From Thermothielavioides terrestris NRRL 8126 (taxonomy: Eukaryota > Ascomycota > Sordariomycetes > Sordariales > Chaetomiaceae): a stretch of DNA of 64,000 bases. Below the pieces are notes generated by a model. That model saw only the letters and a list, made by a program, of their open reading frames with translations, searched no databases and was not told the DNA's origin. The translations under genes were made by a program, and so were the position numbers. Position 1 is the first letter of the stretch. Each line of letters opens with the position of its first letter. The stretch lies in the NCBI RefSeq assembly GCF_000226115.1, contig NC_016457.1, positions 7,688,001 to 7,752,000 of the forward strand. The letters are read 5' to 3'. Positions 26,330 to 37,529 of the stretch are shown in pieces.

Positions 26330-27594
26330 CTATTTAATTGGCGGCGGCTTCCCGTACGCACCGCCGTTGGCTCGCCGCAGCTCGAGCGCACGCTTGTACG
26401 GCGGCGCGGTGGGCGGCTGCACCGGGTCGAGGGAGACGTGGTCGTCCGGCAGCTTGTAGGAGGCGTCCGAGTCGAAGGCAGATAGGTCGCCGCACGCGAC
26501 GAACGGAGCAATCCACCGGACATCCCCGTCGCGCGGCCCGCTGGACAGGTCTTCGACCGCAACGTCATAGATCCCGTGCTCGTCCGCGGTCGCGGCGGGC
26601 TCGGGCGAGAAATCCCACGCCCCGGACGAGTGGTTTTGCATCAGCACTGGCGCAGTGATCGGAGCTGCGGCGTTCCTGGCTGCCAGCATCTTGGGCAGCC
26701 GGCTGCCGACGCCAAGCGGCTCCTCCAGGCTGGCCTTGAAGCCCTCGGGCGGCTGGAAGTTGACGCACACGATAAAGGCCTCCACGCTGCTCGCCCGCGA
26801 CGAGCGCGGCTTCGCGACGTAGACCTTCTCGAAGAAGATCTTCAGCTGCGCGTAGAGCAGGTCGACGTTTCGACCCCGGAAGATCTTGGCGACGAACTTG
26901 CCGCCGGGTTTCAGCACGCACAAGGCCAGGTTGAGGGCGGCAAACAGCAGCTGCGATTGCACGTAGATGTCGAGGTCGTGGAGGCCGGTGACGTCGGGCG
27001 CGCCGTCGCTGATGACGAGGTCCACGGGCTGCGAGGCCTGCTGGTTCATCGTGCTGGGGTCGTAGTCCGGGTCCAGCGCCTTGAGCAGCAGAGGGACGGT
27101 GGCAGGATGGGTGATGTCGGCCCGGAGCGTGATGATGCCGGGAAGCGGGCTGATGGGCTGGAGATCGATGGACACGATCTTGACTTCGCGTTGTGGCCTC
27201 GGGCCTTCGCTGGCAGGCGTGTCTTTTGGTGGTGATGCTGGCTCGTCCTGCTCAGGGGCCCCGTCTGCTGGAGGGACAATATTGAGCATGTGCCGGCGAA
27301 ACTTAGCCTCCCGGTCCTGCCATGCGCAGCGGCCGAACTTCTCGCCTTTGATAAGCACTCTGGAAAGCACTTGCGACCAGCTGCCGGGGGCGGCGCAGAG
27401 ATCGACGACCCGGGTGACACCCTCAAACAGGTTGAACTCTGGCAGCGTTAGCCCACGCTGATTCGAGGGGACGAACGCAGGTCCTCCTCACCCTCGTCAA
27501 GCTGAAGCAGCTTGAAGGCGCTCCTTGCCCGCCATCCTTGCTCCTTGGCCAGCCGATAGTAGGCGTCCCTCTTGTCTTTTGACGACTTCCCCAT
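26330..27594 (-). CDS. trm7: tRNA 2'-O-ribose methyltransferase TRM7 (FTSJ1 family)
   Basis: Methylates 2'-OH groups in the anticodon loop of tRNAs, using S-adenosylmethionine, in the cytoplasm. Exons 27594-27492 and 27438-26330 give 403 residues; G|GTGAGG and CCAG|AG restore LLQLDEEFNLFEG. RrmJ/FtsJ features in order: the N-terminal helix with the first catalytic Lys ([19 protein letters not shown]), the SAM loop [13 protein letters not shown], acidic strand VSIDLQPI, catalytic Asp in [13 protein letters not shown], Lys in [11 protein letters not shown], and Glu in [12 protein letters not shown], so the K-D-K-E set is complete. The N-terminal [16 protein letters not shown] is typical of TRM7 rather than the mitochondrial paralogue. 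A roughly 40-residue Pro/Glu-rich insertion lies before VSIDLQ. The gene is divergent from MAK5. Confidence 0.94.
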
Positions 27595-28031
27595 CTGTGC
27601 GTAATAAGAGCTGCTGCTCGCGCTCGCTGGCAGTTCCGTAAACAGCAATGTCACGCTTGGTGAGCGGCAGGGCTTGCGCGCGGTGTCGAAGGATGAAGAA
27701 CAGAAGAAAGAAGTTGAGCAATTCACTTGCAGAAACCCCGATAGATAGGTTCCTCCTCAAAAGTGTTTCGCGCTCACTGATGATGAGGCCTGAAATTGAA
27801 ACGATGACGGGCCCTGGGAGCCCTGTAACGTTGACAGGGCGCTAACCGTATCTGGTAGGCGGTATGTTTTATCCTCTATTCGGACACACTGCGTGAACTG
27901 TAAGTAAAAGTGGAGTCCATCATTTCGTCACTGGCATCATTTTTCTGCCGTACCTATCTCAGATTCAAGACCCCACCGTGCCAGCCAGCCGGTCCCCAAC
28001 TTTCCTCGCAACAGTAGCCAACCTTTTGAAT
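27595..28031. promoter_or_regulatory. Divergent promoter of TRM7 and MAK5
   Basis: 437 bp lie between the ATGs of two genes acting in RNA maturation (tRNA modification and large-subunit rRNA processing). No specific binding site was recognised. Co-regulation is suggested only by the arrangement. Confidence 0.4.
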
Positions 28032-30428
28032 ATGGCAGTCGACAAGAAGAGAAAACGGCCTGGGGGACACGGCAAGCGGCCGCAGACCCCCGTTGCCGGC
28101 GCCAAGCGCCAGAAAACGAGCAACGGGAAGCGGGTGACCAGTGTCGACTCGCTCGCCTGGAAGTCGGTCGACGTGCCGGAAATGTTCGATGACGCCGAAG
28201 GCTTCTACGGCCTGGAGGAGGTGGAGGGCGTTGACGTTGTGCGCGAGGGGAACACCGTCAAATTCGTGAGTCGCACCGGCCGGGAACAGTGCCCTCTGAC
28301 CCGCCTGCCCTGTAGCTACTGACTTTCCCCCCAGTTGGCCGCCCCCGCCGAGTCGGACCAGAGTACAGACGGAAACAACGAAGACAACGAGGAGTTCGAG
28401 GGATTTGACGACACTCCGACCGGCAATGGCGCGCCTGGGGCGCCGTCCGAGTCGGCACAGCTCGGCGCATCCGCAGCTTCAAATGTCCAGTCTGAAGCGC
28501 CTCCTTCCAAGGCTCAGAAACGGACAGAGAAAGAGCACAAGGAGAAGGGAAAGAAGCAAAAGGGGAGTAAATCGGGTAGTTCATTGCCGGCCGAGAACGA
28601 CCCCGAACTAGAAGTGAACGTCTTCGCCCAAGCCGCAGCCCTCGCCGAGGCCGGGGCAGAGGACGACGACGTCGACATGTCCCACTGGGTTCCGCTCGGC
28701 CTCTCACAGCAGATGCTCAGCGCGATTGCCCGCCTTAAATTTGCCAAGCCGACGGCAATCCAAGCCAGTGCCATCCCCGAAGTCATGAACGGGCACGATG
28801 TCATTGGGAAAGCCGTCACCGGCTCCGGAAAGACTCTGGCCTTCGGAATTCCCATCGTCGAGAGCTGGCTAGCCAAGGCGACCAATGGTATCCAGACCGC
28901 CGAAAAGAAGCAGCCGATCGCCTTGATTCTGTCGCCAACCAGAGAACTTGCCCACCAGATTGCTGACCACCTCAAGCAACTCTGCGCTGGCCTGGTGACT
29001 TCGCCTTACATCTGCTCTGTCACGGGCGGACTGGCGGTCCAGAAGCAGCAGAGACAGCTGGAGAAGGCAGATATCGTCATCGGAACCCCCGGGAGAATGT
29101 GGGAGGTCATGAGCACAAGCAATTCAGTGCTCACGGCGCTAAGGGGTGTCGGCTTCCTTGTTGTGGATGAGGCAGACCGCCTTCTCAAGGACGGTCACTT
29201 TAAGGAAGCCGAAGAGATCCTGAAGGCTCTTGATCGGACTGCGCCAGGCGATGACGAGGAAGGTTCCGACGACGAGGACGAGGCCCCACGTCACAGCCGC
29301 CAGACCCTAGTCTTCTCAGCTACTTTCAACAAGGCCCTCCAGCAAAAACTCGCCGGCAAGGCCCGGTACAATCTTATGGGCGAGGCCGAGTCCTTAGAGT
29401 ACTTGCTTAAGAAGCTCAACTTCAGGGAGCCTCGCCCCAAATTCCTCGATACCAACCCGGTTTCGCAGATGGCCGAGAACCTCAAGGAAGGCCTGATTCA
29501 GTGCGGCGACCTGGAGAAAGACCTCTACTTATACGCCGTGTTGCTCCTCCAGCCGTCCCGCCGCGCCCTCATCTTCACCAACTCCATCAACACGGTCCGC
29601 CGCCTGACGTCCTTCCTGCAGAACCTCAACCTCTCGGCCTCCGCTCTGCACTCCGACATGGAGCAAAAAGCACGTCTCCGCTCCATCGAGCGCTTCAAGG
29701 CCGAAAAGCCCAGCGCGAACGACAAGGGTACTGGCAAAAGCCCGGCCGCCGCCTCTTCGATCCTCGTCGCCACCGACGTGGCCGCCCGCGGGCTCGACAT
29801 CCCCAACGTCGACCTCGTCATCCACTATCACGTGCCGCGCTCCGCAGACGACTACGTACACCGCTCCGGCCGCACCGCGCGCGCCGCCAACTCGGGCGTC
29901 TCGGTGCTGCTGTGCGGGCCGAAAGAAGCCGTGCCGACGCAGCGCCTGATCGCCAAGGTGCACGCCGCTGCCGCGGCGGCCAGCAATAGGCCCACGTCAA
30001 AGCTGACGAAGGCCGGCGTCGGCGTGCAGACGATCGACCTCGACCGGCGGCTGGTGTCGCACCTGCGCCCGCGGGTGACGCTGGCCAAGAAGATTACGGA
30101 GACGACGCTGGCGAAGGAGAAGGGCGCGAAGGAGGACGACTGGATGAGGGCCGCAGCCGAGGAGCTCGGCGTCGAGTACGACCCGGAGGAGCTGGACCAG
30201 GTCGGCTCGTGGAAGGGCCGCGGCAGCGGGCGGAAGCAGCGCGAGAAGGAGGCCCGGGCCGTCACCAAGGCGGAGGTCAAGCAGTGGCGGTGGGAGCTGA
30301 AAGAGCTGCTCAGCAAGAGGGTGAACACGGGCGTCAGCGAGAAGTACCTCGGGGGAGTGGATGTGGACGGGTTGTTGAAGGGCGCGAGAGGGGAGTTTTT
30401 GGGGCAGGTTGACGGGCTGGGATTGTAG
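28032..30428 (+). CDS. mak5: ATP-dependent DEAD-box RNA helicase MAK5 (60S ribosome biogenesis)
   Basis: A nucleolar helicase needed for 60S subunit assembly. Exons 28032-28265 and 28335-30428 give 775 residues, as usual for fungal MAK5. The basic N-terminus (MAVDKKRKRPGGHGKR, SVDSLAWKSVDVPEMF) is the MAK5 type. Helicase core: the Q-motif region (FAKPTAIQASAIPEV), motif I AVTGSGKT (about residues 238-245), Ia PTRELAHQ, Ib TPGRMWE, II VVDEAD, III SAT, IV ALIFTNS, V ATDVAARGLDIPN and VI YVHRSGRTARA, all intact. An acidic insertion (DDEEGSDDEDEAPRH) between motifs II and III is typical of the family. The Lys/Glu-rich C-terminal tail follows RPRVTLAKKITE. The 69-nt intron lies after codon 78. Confidence 0.96.
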
Positions 30429-31097
30429 GCCGGCCAACGAGGATTTCCACCGGTTGTGCCGACGCAATTCTATCGTTATTGCAAGTACATACACGTTCCC
30501 GCCTCGCCAAGCGATATCTCCCCCCTTGGTGGCATGAACACCAGGACGCTACAACCACACCTTCCCTCCCTGGATCTCCGGTCCTCCACCACGGGATACC
30601 AGCACCCGCGTGCAGAGAGGTAGAATCCCTTGACTTTTCCCAGCTACCTAGCTCCCCGACCCGCCCACGAAAGGCCTTGCCTATCGTGCCGACCATCTCT
30701 TCGTCGCTTCTCCGCACTGCACCATACCGTCATGTACTCAACCCGGAACAGCCCGTTCCACTGCCACATGTTAATACCTTGCCCCTGACAAAGCACCCCC
30801 TCCCCCCTGGGGCGCCCAGTATCGCGCGCCCTCAACCTCCAATTTCTACCCCACCCGATCCCCTGACTCACCCCCCACCCTTCCATATGGGTGGGTCCAT
30901 GAACCGACTACTGTGTAAGGCCGGCAGCACAGCGCCGCCCTCCATGGCGTGGCGTGGGCGTGAAGGGGAAGCTGTGCTGTGGGGAAGAGGTGGGCTCGGC
31001 CGGCCGAAACAGTGTGCCGGCCCGTGGTGGCGTTCGGATCTCTGCTCCCGTGGGTCCGTCCTGTACTCACTCCCAAAGCAAACTAAACTCCAGACGA
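30429..31097. other. Intergenic, convergent 3' ends
   Basis: The region lies between the MAK5 stop and the stop of the minus-strand gene at 31,098. There are C-rich stretches but no supported gene. Confidence 0.5.
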
Positions 31098-32099
31098 TCA
31101 TCCGTCGCACGCCAGGAGACGATTGCGCTGCGACGCGGCTGCGGCGGCGGCGGCGGCGACGGCGGGGCAGGTGCCGGAGCAGATGGCGCATCCGGTGATT
31201 TGGGGGTGGTGGTAGCTTGTGGCGGTTCGTGTGCGTGCGTCACGGCTGTTATTGTTGTTGTTTGTGCCGGTGCTTGTGCTGCTGCAGCCGCTGCCGCGGC
31301 GGTGTTTGGGCCGGTGCAGCGGCCGCGCTTGCTTTCTCGGCCGTGGGAGCAGCAGTCGTTGGGCCGCTTGCTTCGCCTTGTTCCAGGCTAGCTTGACTGT
31401 GATGCCGCCTGGGGTACATGAGCATGGGCTTGGACATGGAGGGCAGGTCGGGGTCGGGGTCGGGGCCGGGGTGGTGTCTCCTCCCTGCTTGTCGGAGTAG
31501 GCTGTGCCGCTGCTGCTGCTGCTGTTGTTGTTGTGAAGACGCCGGAACAGTGCGCTGTCGCTGCCGCGGCGGACTTCGGCTGCGAGCTTCTCCCACAGGG
31601 CGGCGCCGACCTGCGCGTGGATCACGGGCGCCCGGAACAGCTCGCCGCAGGCGCGGCAGCCGTCGCGCTGCGGGAGCGAGCCGAGCGCGTGGAGCCGGCT
31701 CAGCGACAGGTGGCAGCTGGCGCGCACGCTGACGGTGCTGTAGTAGGCTGGGTGCTCGTCCGCGAGGTCGGCGATGAACTGTCTGATGTACTCCTCGGCG
31801 TCCCACTTGTCGATGTCGAACTCGAAGGCTACGTCCTTGGTGTTTTGGGGGCCAGGGTCATAGGAGTGGAAGGGTGGCCTTGATCGGATTGTCAGCCCGC
31901 GCTTTTGATGGAGAATCAGGTGTGACAGGCGCGGTCAGGCAGTTGGAAGAGGAAGCAGGGGAGGTTCGCTGCTCTGGTATGCTTCGGGAGAAGAGACGTA
32001 CGGCAGGGAACTCTCAGCAGCTTGCGTTGCTGGTGTAGATGCAAGCGGTTTGCTGTCCTTGGTCTGCTGTTCCAAGGCACGTTGTAGAAAGCGAGACAT
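31098..32099 (-). CDS. Hypothetical protein with conserved-looking N-terminal domain
   Basis: Two exons are proposed: 32099-32002 and 31878-31098, joined over a 123-nt intron with a consensus donor (GTACGT) and the acceptor TCAAG|G, giving 292 residues. The N-terminus is MSRFLQRALEQQTKDS. The best-ordered part follows the junction: PGPQNTKDVAFEFDIDKW, DAEEYIRQFIADLADEH, SVRASCHLSLSRLHALGSLP and VIHAQVGAALWEKLAAEV. This reads like a compact helical domain, with CRACGELF as a possible two-Cys metal or disulfide site. After about residue 165 the sequence is low complexity (poly-Asn/Ser encoded by CAA/CAG-type tracts on the other strand, then Pro/Thr-rich). No family is recognised. The frame has no Met of its own in exon 2, which is why an upstream exon is required. 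Confidence 0.55.
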
Positions 32100-34284
32100 A
32101 GCAAGTATGCCCTTCAAAGCTCCGCCGGCCCGTCTGCGTGGCTTCTGTGCTAGGCATCTTGAATAGTCAAGGTGCCGACTCAGAGGGAGCCAAAACACGG
32201 GCGACGTCCTGCCCATTGTCGGAGACACAGTCAGGCAGCCGTCAGTTCAAGGCTCAGTTGAAGTCTCCGTGAGCATGCGTGTTGTGGAGAGAGTCGTCAA
32301 GTTGTTCAAGCACTTCGTCGGCCAGATGGGACGACGCTGCGTCCAAGAGGCCGCGGAGACGGAATCGACTGGCAGAAATGAGCCAAGCCGCGTCGGCGCT
32401 TCCCAGTAGTAATGCCAAACCGCGTAAGGTTGATATGATCTTGTTCAACCGGCTCTTCGAAGAGTTGAGGTTGAGGCTGTCCTTCCGACTCAGATGGGAC
32501 TTGGGTCTGCATCTCGCTGCCCGTGTGGTCATGGTCATGTTCATCTTCTTATATTACACCAAACCTGTCACGTATTTGCCGGCAGCAGTCTCTGCTTGTT
32601 CTTCCCTAAGGCTGTCCCTAAGGCTGTCCTGGATGCTGTCATTGAATTGAGATGCAGCTTTGGCATTGATCCCGATTGGAGCGGTGGGCATCTTGCGAGT
32701 ACTTCCCTTTGGCGGCGGTGAAGACGGACCGGGCACGCGCTGACGAGATCCAGAGAAGGGGCATCCAACCGGATCCCATACCGCCGTCTGCATTTTCCGG
32801 GGCTTTGGTGTTTTGCTGATGGATGCGGATGTTTGAGAAAAAGGGGGACAACTCCAAGGTGCAGCGCAACAACAGAACCAAAGCAAACCCCATTAACTAC
32901 CCGCGCACAAAGTACCGATAACCATAGTCTTTGGCATCCCCCATGCCAGCTCCTGCCCGGCTCCTGGATCCGGTCCGCAGCCGGTGCTTCCCCGCAAGCT
33001 CCAGCCTGCATGCTTGCTGCACATATGGATGGACGCACGTGTGTTGCTGCTGCACACGGGCCACCGCGGATGCGCCAGCCAGCTCCGCCGCCACCATCAT
33101 AATGTAAGAAGCAGGTTGTTTGGTTCATGAGGAATGTCTCGCGGGTGTGTGCATGCATGCATGTGTCCCGGGCCGGCCTCCGCGGGCGAACTACCTTTAG
33201 TCAATTCTGACACAACGCCCTTCGCAACTTACGCCGGTCATCCCGAATATGACGACAGCATGTTGATTTCCAGGTTACGATCACCGTCGATCAGGAGGCT
33301 CGGGTACAAGACCCGAGCGAAACCTGTTGTGGTGGGTCCCACAGGGATAGGTCTTCGGCTTCGTAACGTTACCTAAGTTGTTTTTCAAACTCCAGTCTAT
33401 CCAATTGCCTGAACCAGTTACGAAGGGCCTACTTCCAGGTTGGTATGGACATTCTGACTTACGACGTTGCGGATAGCACATCTCTGGGCTCCATTGCAGG
33501 TAATTCTAGGTTTACGGCTGAGCAGTGATCCCAGGTGAGGCCCGAATATGTTATGGTATGTCTGATTTGAGCGGGATGAGACTGAGACATGAGATGGAAG
33601 CACAGGACGCAGGTTCAGGTTCGATTGTTACGCGAAGTCAGGAGTTCAATCCGATTAGGTACAAACCAGCATGCGTGGTTGGGCGCACGATGATTCAACT
33701 TAGTGTAACGCTGTACGTACAAGGGACAGCAAGGTTCCAGCTGTGCGGTACAGTACGGTACAGTGCCAGGTAACCATCATTTGGATGAGGCTGTAAACAT
33801 GAAATTTTGGTAACTTACCTTGAAGGCCCTGCGTCACCATGCATACTCGGTGGAACCACCAATTCTCCCGTGAACAAGAGCCTCATTCAGCTGGGTTTGG
33901 TTGGGCAGCACAGCAGGCAAGGAACCAGGCCCGAAATCCAACATACTGTGTAACATAACATCCGACCACGTCAAGTCGCTTGCGCTGTGAGACCACCACC
34001 GTCTTTTGCCGAGGCTTCCCCGATTCCACCACTGGAAGCATCGCCATCTCAAAGCATCAATCGCCTTGGAGTCTGGAGGCTTGAGGTGCGATATTGAACA
34101 TCGAAGATCAAACATCAAACATCGAGATTGTTTGGTCGCCGAGCATTTTGGCTGCAGTACCATACGCGGGACTCGGCCGGACTATTCCAGAAAGCACTGG
34201 GGACCGGCATTCCAGGCGCAGTTACGCTTGACGCGTGATCAGCCACCGTTTTCTGCCGCTAGCAAGGTTTCATACACCATCGAC
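32100..34284. other. 2.2 kb intergenic region between divergent genes
   Basis: This should contain the promoters of the genes at 32,099 (minus) and 34,285 (plus). A 96-codon minus-strand frame (32,254-32,544) has protein-like composition but no motif or splice partner. The octamer TAAGGCTGTCC is repeated head-to-tail near 32,607-32,628. No tRNA was recognised. Confidence 0.45.
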
Positions 34285-36094
34285 ATGTCAGAAGCCTACC
34301 GTCGCTTGCTCCCTTCGTCTCGGATCCTGCTGCTAACCGGCGCTTGGCAGGGCGTCGTCGACCCTCTCGCTCAGCGAAGCCCAACCGCCGTCGCGCTCGC
34401 TCCACCTGCTTGTCGCTGCCAATGGGCCCCGCGACGTCGCGTTTGCCGAGGCCGTCGCTGTCCGCCTCTCCAAGGAGCCGCAGATCACGACGCGCGCAAT
34501 AGTGGACGAGATGACTCACAGGTTGGCGCAGGAGATAATCGTGCTCCAGAACCGAAGTCTGAGGAGGGGTGCCAGCGACGGCGCAAGCCCCAAAGACATC
34601 GAGTCCTGCCAACGCCAGGCGTCCGAACTGGTCCAGTGGGCCGACCTGCTCGTCCTCGCACCCGTCGATGCCGACACCCTCTCCAAGATGATGTGCGGGA
34701 TATCGGACACTCTGCTGCTCGAAGTGCTGCGGAGTTGGGACGCCTCGAAGAGGATCCTGCTGGTTCCCGGGATGACCACGCAGATGTGGGAGAATCCCGT
34801 CACGAAGCGCCAGATGAGCAAGCTGCACCGCAAGTGGGGATGGATTAGGGTCCTGCCCCCCATCCTGTGGCACTACGATGCGAACAGCCCGCACCCTAAG
34901 CGCATTGTCGATTGGGGCGGCTTCAACGAGCTCCTCGGCATCATCAAGAACCAGGCGGACTTCCTCAAGCTGGGCCGCGACATCGAGGTCAGCGCGCAGC
35001 CAGCCACCCCTCCGGCGGTCAGCACCAAGGCCCGGAGCGTCCTGCCCCCCGAGATCTGGAGCATGATCTTCGAGTACACCAACGACTGGGAGCTCGCTAC
35101 CTGCATGGGAGTCTACACCAACCTCGAGATGCCCACCAGCCAGGGGTGGCGCCGCGAGCCGAGAGACCCCAACGACCCGCTCCAGGTCTTCATGCACAGC
35201 CTGGAGTGGACGCTGCTCACGGCGAACACGAAGGCCGTTTGCGAAAAACTCGCGCAGGCCCCGCCGGCCTTCCACGACCTGTCCGCCCTGGCCGTGCACC
35301 TCATCTTCAAGTTCTCGCTCACGGGCGTGCTGAGCTACATCGAGGCCAACCTGCCGCACATCTTCAAGTGCTTCGACGGCAAGACGATCCCGACCAAGGC
35401 GTCGGCCTACTACGGCCGCACCGCGATCCTCGACTGGTGGGCGCGCTCGCCGTCGTTCCTCGAGAAGCAGTACGACGCCGAGGCGCTCAACAACGCCTCC
35501 GGCCGCGGCTTCGTCGCCGTGCTCGAGTGGTGGCGCCGCTCCGGCCTGCCGCTCAAGTACGACGAGCAGGCCTTCGAGATGGCCTCGGCCAAGGGCCACG
35601 TGCACGTGCTCGAGTGGTGGCGCGAGGCCGGCCTGCAGGACCCGTCCATCGTGCTGAAACCCGGCCGGTCGCTGCTGGCGGCCGCGCAGTGGGGCCAGCT
35701 GGCCGTCATCCGCTGGTGGGAGGAGAGCGGGATCCCCGTCGGCCACCAGGACGCCGTGTGCAAGATGGCGAGCCGGTGGGGGCAGGTCAAGGTGCTGGAC
35801 CTGTGGCGGCAGCTGAGGGGCGACGACAAGCTGCAGTTCGACAACCAGATCCTGATCGAGGCGACCTATCACGCCCACATCCCCGTGCTGGAGTGGTGGC
35901 GGAAGTATGCGCACGGCGAGCTGCCGGGGATGAACGGGCGGAAGGGCAACAGCGTCGAGTACAAGACCATGGACGTCGAGGAGGCGCTGGAGGACTCGCT
36001 CGGGGACCAGACCAAGGTCAGGAGGTGGTGGGCGGAAAACGGGCTGAACCTGGGGCTGGGGACGAGCGAGTGGATGAAGATCCGGACCTTGTGA
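34285..36094 (+). CDS. HFCD-type flavoprotein domain fused to F-box-like motif and WW repeats
   Basis: Most of the protein lies in one frame (34,375-36,094). I add a short first exon 34285-34316 over a 58-nt intron (donor GTCTCG is weak), giving 583 residues; the start is the least certain part. Residues 18-175 resemble the homo-oligomeric flavin-containing Cys decarboxylase fold (SIS2/HAL3, PPC decarboxylase): LHLLVAANGPRDVAFAEAV, WADLLVLAPVDADTLSKM, GISDTLLLEVLRSWD and LLVPGMTTQMWENPVT. The usual ANTL and PAMN signatures read ADTL and PGMT, so decarboxylase activity is doubtful. LPPEIWSMIFEYTND (about residue 205) looks like a minimal F-box. The C-terminal half has at least six roughly 35-residue repeats ending in AILDWW, VLEWWRR, VLEWWRE, VIRWWEE, VLDLWRQ and VLEWWRK, resembling degenerate ankyrin-type repeats. 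The partner or substrate is unknown. Confidence 0.75.
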
Positions 36095-36328
36095 GAGGCG
36101 AGTTCAGCCTCGATTATTCTACAGCAGCGGAACATCAGGGAAATGAGGCTGGAGGGCATACGGCTATATGGGATTCGGATTTGGTTCAATTGAGAGGGAG
36201 AGGGGCGCGTGGCGTTCTATCACCTTATATGACGGCAACGAGCGTTGTGAGGGGATCAAAAGCAGCAGAACTTGTTTGCATGTATGGGTAGCATTCGGGG
36301 TATCTCTCAGAAATAAAAAGCAATGTAA

Positions 36329-37043
36329 TCAAGCAAACTTGGCCGGATTGCTGGGTATCATCCTCCTCAACACATCGATCTGCCGCGCCAGCCCTTTGTT
36401 CTTCAGCTCAGCCACGCCGCGCTTATCCGTCCGCCGCATCCCGTTCGAGTAGACGACCGTAAAGTCGGGCACCACCTCGCCAGCGGCAATCTCGGTGTGG
36501 GCCGTAAGCGTACAGTGCTATCCCATATCCATCCACACCCTGTTAGCCTTGAACGCTCGCCGCACACAAACTTGACAACCATTGATAATCCCCCACACTC
36601 CACGAAGATGCGGGAACTGAACTGACCTTGCCCACCACCGCCCCGGCCCCGACCCTCGCCCCGACCCCAACCACCGTGCCCTCGCCGATCACCGTCCCAC
36701 CCGCCTCAACCACCGCGCCAACCTCCACCGTCACGTAGTCACCCAGCGTAACAGCCGCCGCCGCCTCAGCGGGAGGAGCAGCTGCGGCGGCGGCGGGGAC
36801 AGCGGCAGCGGCGCCCAGCGTCGCGCGCTCCTGCACCACGCACCGCCGGCCGACGGTCACGCGCCCCGCGAGCGAGTCCAGCCGCGCGCGCGGGTGGATC
36901 ACGCTCTCGCCGTGCACCGTGATCGTGTGCGTGCCGGTCAGCAGCGCCGAGTCGGCGATCGTGATGGTCGACGAGAAGTTGACGGGCGGTTTGGGCCCCG
37001 TTTGCGAGACGGGCGGCAGGATTGAGTGTCGTTTGGAGGACAT
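36329..37043 (-). CDS. Dynactin subunit 6 (p27), left-handed beta-helix protein
   Basis: A component of the dynactin pointed-end complex, a cofactor of cytoplasmic dynein. Exons 37043-36627 and 36517-36329 (109-nt intron, AAG|GTCAGT and GATAG|CAC) give 201 residues, as expected for p27. Imperfect hexapeptide repeats build the beta-helix: ITIADSALLTGTHTITVHG, VIHPRARLDSLAGRVTVG, and VEVGAVVEAGGTVIGEGT followed by VVGVGARVGAGAVVGK. After the intron comes HCTLTAHTEIAAGEVVPDF and the C-terminal helix (ARQIDVLRRMIPSNPAKF). An Ala-rich insert of about 20 residues interrupts the helix near residue 90. A generic hexapeptide-repeat protein is possible, but the VVYSNGMRRTDK tail fits the p27/DCTN6 family. 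Confidence 0.88.
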
Positions 37044-37529
37044 TTCTTCTATTTTTTGCTCTCTTATTCTCCTATGTTGTTGACTGTGTGGGTTGGAGGG
37101 CTATGGTGGTGGGGAGGATGGTGCTTGAGCCGGTCGGCGTGACATGTTAGCTCTGTGTTCGTGGAGGTGATGATGGTGGTTTGGCAAACGCGCCGTCGCG
37201 CGTGGATCTGTGCAATTGCGATTCCAGTCGATGTTCCAGTGCGATACGGAGCTCTTGAATTCCACTGCAAGGTCCCCACACTGCCGTCAGTGGCCTTGGC
37301 AGCCCCGCCACAGGTGCACCTGAGCACGAGCCACAGGCCGCGTTCTCCCAGCCAATCAGCGGCCACTTGAATCCAAACCTCAGAAAGCCGCTCAAATCGA
37401 CTTGGCTGCAGCGCTCCGTCGCCACAGCCGACCTCAGCTTGCTCCGCGAACACCGAAACACAGCAGTCTTGCGTGCCCCGGCCAATTGGCATCCCACACC
37501 TCTGCTCTGCCGGGCAGAGACCCTCCGCC
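37044..37529. promoter_or_regulatory. Divergent promoter of dynactin p27 and complex I 51 kDa genes
   Basis: 486 bp separate the two start codons. The sequence just upstream of 37,043 is a TTTTTT/TCTTATTCTCC pyrimidine-rich stretch. No specific regulatory site was identified. Confidence 0.35.

Noticed and set aside
32254..32544. 96-codon minus-strand frame with fairly protein-like sequence
   Set aside because: It could be an extra exon, but no start context, splice partner or motif supports it.
33610..33660. tRNA-like GGTTCGATT and AGTTCAATCC strings
   Set aside because: No acceptor, D or anticodon stems could be paired around them on either strand.
34259..35914. 551-codon minus-strand frame
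   Set aside because: Antisense shadow of the flavoprotein/F-box/WW-repeat gene; the plus strand carries the recognisable motifs.
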